This document shows positions 59,172 to 64,000 of a stretch of 64,000 nucleotides of DNA, one piece after another. The translations under genes were made by a program, and so were the position numbers. Position 1 is the first letter of the stretch. Each line of letters starts with the position of its first letter. The notes beneath the pieces were generated by a model that saw only the letters and a list, made by a program, of their open reading frames with translations, ran no database searches and was not told the origin of the DNA. Origin of the DNA: a virus; IMG/VR virus record IMGVR_UViG_3300021957_004906, positions 1 through 64,000 of that record. One strand, given 5' to 3'.

Positions 59172-60272
59172 TTAACTAATACCGGCTAATTTACGAAGGT
59201 TGATTATTTCCGCACCGGCGGTTGCTTCTGCAACAGGTTGCTTGTCTCCAGTGATTTCATTTGTATTTGATTCACTTATTACCTTCTTTACTTTAGTTTC
59301 TACTTTAGCATCATCTTTTAATACTGATGGTAGATACTTGTTGAATGATTCTTGTAGTTTCGTAGTTTGTGTACTTTCAAGTAACGCATTCATTATTTCT
59401 CTTTGCTGTTTGTTTAATGGGGCCATCATTTCGCTCATTACGAGCTTACGATTTGCTTTATCAGAAACAATACGTGAATTACGTGCTGATTCTGCTAGCT
59501 GTACCTCTTTAGCAGCAAGAGTTTTCTTAGATTCATCAATCTGCGAATTCAATTCATTAACAATATTATTCAATTTAGCGACCTCTGTGCCTTCTGACAA
59601 GTGGCTACTCATGAATTCTGCTGCAAACGTTTCGAAAATCTTACGGCCAAAGTTATTTTCTTTAGCTGATTGAATATCTTCTTTTAGTGTAGTAAGTTCA
59701 TTCTTAAGAGTTTTCTCAAGAATTGCATTTACTTTTGTAGCAGATTCGTTAATAAATCTTTGTTTTGTTTGATTAATAACTTCTTTACCTTCTTTAATCA
59801 TTCTGACCTTCGCTTCAACTAGTGAGCGTTTGTCATCATGAAACTCATTAAGTTCTTTCGTAAGTTGCTCTAAAACAAATCCTTCTAATTTAGACATATT
59901 TGCTTCTTGCACAACTCTGTCTTCGCGAAGATCTTTAATTTCTTTGCGAAGTGTATCCATTACAAACGAATCAAGAACATTTGCATGCTCCTTCATGTGT
60001 TTGCGATAGGCTACACGATCTTCAGCTAGTTTATTGTGATCTGCTTGAAACTCTTCGAGTTCTTTTGCAATAACATCACTAATCATACTATCCATAGCTT
60101 CAACAATTTGCGCTTTATCAGCATCGTAACGCTGTGCAAATTCTTCTCTTAACTCAGCTGTGATATTCTCACGAGCTTCATTAATTTGGGTTTCCCAAGC
60201 TTCTGATATTGAAGATTTGACATTTTCTGAAAGTGCTTCAGAGTTTAATAGTTCATCCATTGCATGAGCCAT
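59172..60272 (-). CDS. 22: gp22 prohead core scaffold protein
   Basis: This 366-residue, almost wholly helical, charged protein has several coiled-coil stretches (SISEAWETQINEARENITAE, ELREEFAQRYDADKAQIVEA, DIQSAKENNFGRKIFETFAA, FMSSHLSEG). The block FGRKIFETFAAEFMSSHL is characteristic of gp22. It builds the inner scaffold around which gp23 assembles and is degraded by gp21. The C-terminus ends in EIINLRKLAGIS, a short motif repeated in other proteins of this window. It lies between gp21 and gp23. Confidence 0.92.
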   Translation of the reverse strand: MAHAMDELLNSEALSENVKSSISEAWETQINEARENITAELREEFAQRYDADKAQIVEAMDSMISDVIAKELEEFQADHNKLAEDRVAYRKHMKEHANVLDSFVMDTLRKEIKDLREDRVVQEANMSKLEGFVLEQLTKELNEFHDDKRSLVEAKVRMIKEGKEVINQTKQRFINESATKVNAILEKTLKNELTTLKEDIQSAKENNFGRKIFETFAAEFMSSHLSEGTEVAKLNNIVNELNSQIDESKKTLAAKEVQLAESARNSRIVSDKANRKLVMSEMMAPLNKQQREIMNALLESTQTTKLQESFNKYLPSVLKDDAKVETKVKKVISESNTNEITGDKQPVAEATAGAEIINLRKLAGIS

Positions 60273-60274
60273 AT

Positions 60275-60916
60275 TTAATCTCTCCTATACTTCAGGTTTT
60301 TAATTAAGTTAGTCACCTCGTCCTGGAGATAACGTTGTGCGCCGTCGTCGTGTTTTACCGCAGATGCAACATCCATTAGTACATTCCCCCGTTTATGATT
60401 CATAATTCTTTCATAAATTGGATCAGGGTAAGCACTTGGTGCACTTGGATTCGCAACGATATCAACAGTAATAATCTCAAAATCTTTGACTATACCACTG
60501 TCATTAACATTGCCGCTGCCTCTACTAGACACGCCTAATTTTACTCCGCTTTCCATAAGGGTTTTACAAATATTTCCCATTGGAGTAGGTAGCAGTTTCA
60601 GCTTGCCGATACCGTTTGCACCATCAGTATCCATCTCAGTGATCATGTGTGATACACGATCTAAATTGATATTGAGGTCATCTGGGTGATCAGCTTCGCC
60701 TAATACACTGTATCCACTTTTAATTTTTTCATTAATTGCTTTAACAGCACTATGAATTTCTTCTTTTGTGTAGATACGGTTGTTCTGGTTGCGTACATCG
60801 CCTTCAATAAAGATACCCTTCATATACAGGCTTTTACCACCTTTACCGTCATCGACGGCTTCAGTGACAAGGTTTGCTTGATTATGTGATAAGTGTTCTT
60901 TTAGCGAAATACTCAT
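60275..60916 (-). CDS. 21: gp21 prohead protease
   Basis: This 213-residue herpesvirus-fold (U9/S78-like) protease has MKGIFIEGDVRNQNNRIYTK, the catalytic His in VLGEADHPDD (His77) and the Ser in GVKLGVSSRGSGNV (Ser130 or 131). Length equals T4 gp21 (212). It matures the prohead by cutting gp23, gp22 and internal proteins. It abuts gp22 by 2 bases. Confidence 0.95.
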   Translation of the reverse strand: MSISLKEHLSHNQANLVTEAVDDGKGGKSLYMKGIFIEGDVRNQNNRIYTKEEIHSAVKAINEKIKSGYSVLGEADHPDDLNINLDRVSHMITEMDTDGANGIGKLKLLPTPMGNICKTLMESGVKLGVSSRGSGNVNDSGIVKDFEIITVDIVANPSAPSAYPDPIYERIMNHKRGNVLMDVASAVKHDDGAQRYLQDEVTNLIKNLKYRRD

Positions 60917-60917
60917 A

Positions 60918-61709
60918 TTACTTCATTCCTCTAATTGGACTGTCGCTTTTGTTGTCTTCACGTTTAGCTGCTGGTGCTGCGCTTAGACTACCTGCTTCTT
61001 GCGGACCATCTACGCCCATATCTTTTACAGCAGGGGCACTAGCTTTAGGGCCTTCTGATGTATCTGTTGGGTGTGGTGAAGCATGTGCATTACCTGCACC
61101 GCTTGCTACTGGACTGCCTTTTTCAGATGAATCACTGTGTGATACACTAACTGCTGACATTGTTGCGCCTTCTTCAAGACCGTCAACTTCTTCGTCTGAT
61201 GCTTCTTCAAAAGCCATTGCTTCTTCTTCCATTTCTGGTGCATCTTCAGCTTCGTCATCGTCACCCATCATATCAGCAAATGCTGCACGTAGTTCTGCAA
61301 TTGCATCTTCTACGTTGTCCATGGCTTCTTCTGCGTCTGCTTCAGCATCGTCTGCTTCTGCTTCATCTTCTGCATCGTCATCTGATGGTTCCATGTCTAA
61401 CGCTAGATCCATTTCTGCATCTTCATCGTCCATGTCATCTTCCATAGTTTCTTCTGCGTCAATTTCCTGTTCAGCTGATTCAATATCGCTGAGGAAATCT
61501 TCTTCTTCGTCTGAAACATCAATTGCTTCGTCGAGGTCATCTTCGTCTTGAATTTCGTCTTCAACTACTTCATCGCTCTCTGTAAGTGCTGCCCAATGAT
61601 TTTTGGCTTTCTCTACAAATACATTATGAAGAAGATCAGCAGCTTTATCCTGCTCATCGTTGACTAGATACTCAAGGACCTTAACTAATGATTCCTTGTG
61701 TTCGCTCAT
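60918..61709 (-). CDS. Acidic prohead core protein (gp67/gp68-like)
   Basis: This 263-residue protein has an N-terminal helix (ESLVKVLEYLVNDEQDKAAD, LLHNVFVEKAKNHW) that resembles T4 gp68. A central run of about 130 residues is composed almost only of Asp, Glu, Ala and Met, and the C-terminal 70 residues are Ser/Ala/Pro/Gly-rich. The position between gp20 and gp21 is that of gp67/gp68 in T4. A core scaffold or internal acidic peptide precursor is therefore likely. An AAAGGAG site precedes the ATG. Confidence 0.65.
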   Translation of the reverse strand: MSEHKESLVKVLEYLVNDEQDKAADLLHNVFVEKAKNHWAALTESDEVVEDEIQDEDDLDEAIDVSDEEEDFLSDIESAEQEIDAEETMEDDMDDEDAEMDLALDMEPSDDDAEDEAEADDAEADAEEAMDNVEDAIAELRAAFADMMGDDDEAEDAPEMEEEAMAFEEASDEEVDGLEEGATMSAVSVSHSDSSEKGSPVASGAGNAHASPHPTDTSEGPKASAPAVKDMGVDGPQEAGSLSAAPAAKREDNKSDSPIRGMK

Positions 61710-61748
61710 TATAACTCTCCTTTGATAAGTTCTTTGGTTTACAAGTAT

Positions 61749-61756
61749 TATTTATT
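61749..61756 (-). promoter_or_regulatory. T4-late-like promoter box for the core-head operon
   Basis: AATAAATA on the minus strand, 39 bases before the acidic core gene and just downstream of a terminator hairpin. It probably drives the acidic protein, gp21, gp22 and gp23. Confidence 0.6.
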
Positions 61757-61778
61757 ACCAAGACGTTTTACTCATACA

Positions 61779-61802
61779 AAAACACCCAAAAATGGGTGTT
61801 TT
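61779..61802 (-). terminator. Hairpin terminator after the gp20 unit
   Basis: AAAACACCC and GGGTGTTTT form a perfect 9-bp stem with a 6-base loop and can be extended by CTCAT/ATGAG flanks. A/T-rich arms make it usable in both directions. Confidence 0.8.
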
Positions 61803-61845
61803 ATGAGCATTTTACCGATTATAAATAAAAAATTAATGTTTAAAG

Positions 61846-62058
61846 CTACATTGGGCCACTATCAGATGGGCGAGCATATATATTTTTTACACGTTTAGTG
61901 CGGTTGGCATGCTCGATATTATGCACTTCTCGTTGTTTTCTTAGACGATTTAAATGTTTAAGTGTTAGTCGCACTTTGCGACTATCGTCCTCTTTTCTGT
62001 TTGATAGATTGTCATCTTCTGCATCATAGTATTCATTTAATATTTCATTACTGCGCAT
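61846..62058 (-). CDS. Small basic protein downstream of gp20
   Basis: The protein is 70 residues from MRSNEILNEYYDAEDD: a short acidic head and then a highly basic helix (KVRLTLKHLNRLRKQREVHN, NRTKRVKNIY). I place the start at 62058 because AGGAG lies 9 bases upstream; the three upstream in-frame codons overlap that site. It overlaps the gp20 stop by about 11 bases. Similar basic small proteins follow gp20 in marine T4-like phages (from memory); the role is unknown, perhaps in the core. Confidence 0.6.
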   Translation of the reverse strand: MRSNEILNEYYDAEDDNLSNRKEDDSRKVRLTLKHLNRLRKQREVHNIEHANRTKRVKNIYARPSDSGPM

Positions 62059-63733
62059 TATCATCATCTCCTATAGGCTGGGCTTCTGCTCCACTAATTG
62101 GGCTTTCGCCTTCGTTCCCATCATCTGGTATATCGTCAATGTCTATATCTGATTCCATACCAGTATCCATTTGTTCTGGTCTTATTCCTAAATTACCTAA
62201 TCCTGGGTTAGAATCTCCATTAGGAACAGTTCCTGATTGATTTTCTTCTTCCCACATACGTTCATTTTTAAGTATCTCGTCTTCAGTTAGTCCTAGATAT
62301 TTTTCTAGCATAAATCGTCTACTTAAATATGAAACACCTTCAAGTCCACTGAATACGCTAGCTCTTGCAGCATGTATTTCAATTTCTTTGTATTGACTAA
62401 AGCTCTGTGGCTCAACAAATTTTAAATCAAACAAACTACTATCAATAGTAATTCCTTTGTTTTTCATAAACAATTTAAACTCTTTGTCCATGGTAGGGGC
62501 TATAATATTTTGCAATCTCTGACAGTATTGATTGAATCTATACTCTTGAATAAATGCTGTACCTACTCTACCATCTACATAGCTAGCTGTTCCATCGTCT
62601 GGACCAGTTGGTAAGTAACTACTAGGCACACGTAATGCTCTTAGCATCTTGTTTGTAAAATAACGCAGATCGTCAATCTGCCCTAAGTTATCACCACCAG
62701 GCAACACTTCAACTTTACTACCTCTGCCCTCAGCAGTTTGTGCAAAGAAGTAGTCTTCCATAATACTAAGTGGATTGTAACTACTATCCATAATACTTGT
62801 GCCACCACCGGTTTTACTAGGGATGCGTTTTTGATGAATTTCATTTTTAACACGCTCTACAAACCCCATGGCTTTGTTAGCTGGCATATTGCCTACATCA
62901 ACATAAAATACTCTACGTTCTGGAGCACGTTGTACTCTGTATATAATAATTGAATCTTCAAGCAATTCTTTTTGCTTGTATGTTTTAAAGATAGGATCAA
63001 GTATACTGCTACCAAAAGGCCAACTATTATCCATGCCCTCTGTCATACCCATATGTACAACATGATTAGCGTCTACTGTATACTCTTGTGTATTTCCTAA
63101 ACTACCGCCATATTGACCACCTTGTGCACCATATGCACTTTTATCAACAGCCTGTCCACGTTGTAAACTATTAGATGTTCCATAAGTTTGTGAATGTTGA
63201 ACTGGCTCACTAACTGTTTTAGTCTGCATGTTAAGATCTAAATTTTTCATAACATACTGCTCAGGTTTTTTACCTTTAGCTTCGTTAACAACTGCCTTAG
63301 TAACATCAACTGGATTTACATAATACAGCACCCATGTTTCTGGATCTCTAATAAAAAATTGATCACCATACTTAACAGCATTGCGGAACATTCTGAATAT
63401 ACGCTGATCCCAGTTGTTTAAGTTACACCATTGATGTAATGCTTGCTCAAGTACTTTTACTTCACTCTCAGTTGCTTGTTCTTTATAGTTAACAGAAAAT
63501 GGTAATTCAGTTTGTTCATCTTTTTGCGTACTAAACTCCGCAATAATGTCAAGTGCAGCATTAATTTCACTATCCATATCCATTTGATCATATTGAATAT
63601 ATCGCTCTACACGATTTGGTTGACCACTATATACTTCAGGTAGCCAGCTTTGAAAACGGCTTGAGCCGCTTGTTTTATGTACACTTTGGTCTTGACCTTG
63701 GTATACTTGAAAATGCTTTTTCCAACCTGCCAT
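62048..63733 (-). CDS. 20: gp20 portal protein
   Basis: This 561-residue protein has the gp20 pattern: RVERYIQYDQMDMDSEINAA, LDIIAEFSTQKDEQTELPFS, RAPERRVFYVDVGNMPANKA, LPGGDNLGQIDDLRYFTNKM and SYLPTGPDDGTASYVDGRVG. T4 gp20 is 524. It forms the dodecameric vertex through which DNA enters and the nucleus on which the prohead assembles. The N-terminal part contains an acidic/aromatic clip; the C-terminus is acidic. Upstream, a consensus sigma70-like promoter and a late box overlap. Confidence 0.96.
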   Translation of the reverse strand: MAGWKKHFQVYQGQDQSVHKTSGSSRFQSWLPEVYSGQPNRVERYIQYDQMDMDSEINAALDIIAEFSTQKDEQTELPFSVNYKEQATESEVKVLEQALHQWCNLNNWDQRIFRMFRNAVKYGDQFFIRDPETWVLYYVNPVDVTKAVVNEAKGKKPEQYVMKNLDLNMQTKTVSEPVQHSQTYGTSNSLQRGQAVDKSAYGAQGGQYGGSLGNTQEYTVDANHVVHMGMTEGMDNSWPFGSSILDPIFKTYKQKELLEDSIIIYRVQRAPERRVFYVDVGNMPANKAMGFVERVKNEIHQKRIPSKTGGGTSIMDSSYNPLSIMEDYFFAQTAEGRGSKVEVLPGGDNLGQIDDLRYFTNKMLRALRVPSSYLPTGPDDGTASYVDGRVGTAFIQEYRFNQYCQRLQNIIAPTMDKEFKLFMKNKGITIDSSLFDLKFVEPQSFSQYKEIEIHAARASVFSGLEGVSYLSRRFMLEKYLGLTEDEILKNERMWEEENQSGTVPNGDSNPGLGNLGIRPEQMDTGMESDIDIDDIPDDGNEGESPISGAEAQPIGDDDNAQ

Positions 63734-63757
63734 TTGATAATCGTACCTTTTGTTTGT

Positions 63758-63786
63758 ATTATATTATATTTATGCACAAGTGTCAA
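63758..63786 (-). promoter_or_regulatory. Overlapping sigma70-like and late-like promoters for gp20
   Basis: Minus strand TTGACA (63781-63786), 17-base spacer, TATAAT (63758-63763). The late-like CATAAATA (63767-63774) lies inside the spacer, so one 29-base region can serve two polymerase forms. Confidence 0.75.
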
Positions 63787-63817
63787 GCACTAGATCACTT
63801 ATTAAGAAGTTACATGG

Positions 63818-64000
63818 TTAATTAGTAGTTGTTCTTAATGCATTAACTAACATACTAATTGCAGAAGCGACATCACCAACAGGATCAAAATTAGTCAGTG
63901 CTGCTACTAACGGCTGTAGTTGTTCGTCAATTCCATCCAATCCCATTCCCTCTCCCAACTTGTCAACTATTCCTGCCATATTTTCAGGTCCTAGTGCCGC
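63818..64000 (-). CDS. Partial CDS, C-terminal 60 residues of an unknown protein
   Basis: An open minus-strand frame enters from the right edge and stops at TAA (63818-63820). The visible 60 residues include NMAGIVDKLGEGMGLDGIDE and FDPVGDVASAISMLVNALRT, a Gly/Leu-rich helical tail. No family is recognised. It lies upstream of gp20 in the late region and so is probably a structural or assembly protein. Confidence 0.55.
   Translation of the reverse strand, partial: AALGPENMAGIVDKLGEGMGLDGIDEQLQPLVAALTNFDPVGDVASAISMLVNALRTTTN

Noticed and set aside
60874-61551. 225-residue Ser-rich open frame on the plus strand
   Set aside because: It is the mirror of the Asp/Glu/Ala-rich core protein gene (GAx/GCx codons read backwards give Ser/Ala) and has no ribosome site or domain.
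1-64000. Photosynthesis auxiliary genes, integrase, transposase or insertion sequence
   Set aside because: None of psbA/psbD/plastocyanin-like proteins, integrase or transposase motifs, or terminal inverted repeats, was found, so neither a typical cyanophage nor a lysogenic element is supported.

Overview
This window is a continuous stretch of a T4-superfamily myovirus genome. It carries homologues of gp4, gp13-gp23, gp32, UvsX and probably UvsY, in blocks like those of marine T4-like phages. The DNA is AT-rich. The host is not shown directly. A Shemin-type 5-aminolevulinate synthase points to an alphaproteobacterial host, and ADP-heptose genes point to a Gram-negative one; together with low GC and resemblance to pelagiphage/cyanophage myoviruses this suggests an AT-rich marine alphaproteobacterium such as SAR11 (inference).

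Layout. 0-1.35 kb: six tRNA genes (Thr, Leu, Ser, Trp, Met, Arg), a 24-residue zinc-ribbon ORF and an unexplained hairpin. 1.3-6.5 kb: replication/recombination and metabolism (SGNH-like protein, HExxH protein, ribose-5-phosphate isomerase B, probable UvsY, UvsX, gp32). 6.6-21 kb: packaging and tail (gp17, gp16, gp4, gp19, gp18, gp13), with a corrinoid-binding protein, a nucleotide-kinase-like protein and a 37-residue Cys-rich miniprotein. 21.1-33.4 kb (+ strand): gp14, a 2072-aa fibre, a glycine-rich/beta-propeller adhesin, gp15 and a Nudix hydrolase. 33.4-42.6 kb: accessory metabolism, with a bilin reductase and ALAS on the minus strand, a divergent heptose operon (hldD, hldE, cupin, SGNH-like), then a methyltransferase, a dioxygenase-like protein, a carbamoyltransferase and a glycosyltransferase. 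42.7-57.9 kb: virion surface proteins, including two extraordinarily Cys-rich proteins, long fibres, a subtilase and a 16-residue-repeat beta-roll protein, with a heme oxygenase inserted. 58-64 kb: head genes gp23, gp22, gp21, an acidic core protein and gp20, ending in a partial CDS. No gene-free stretch exceeds 300 bases.

The most interesting system is a split tetrapyrrole-to-bilin pathway. ALAS (34110-35300) makes the first heme precursor, heme oxygenase (54033-54557) opens heme to biliverdin, and a PcyA/PcyX-type reductase (33446-34117) would reduce biliverdin to a pink or blue bilin. ALAS and the reductase overlap by 8 nt. The heme oxygenase sits 19 kb away behind its own sigma70-like promoter.

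Two promoter classes can be read. One is host-like TTGAC(A/T)-N16/17-TATAAT, in front of gp32, the heptose operon, the glycosyltransferase, heme oxygenase, gp20 and others. The other is a T4-late-like NNTAAATA box in front of nearly every structural transcription unit; in at least two cases (gp14, gp17) it is so close to the ATG that the mRNA should be leaderless. Perfect hairpin terminators separate several units.
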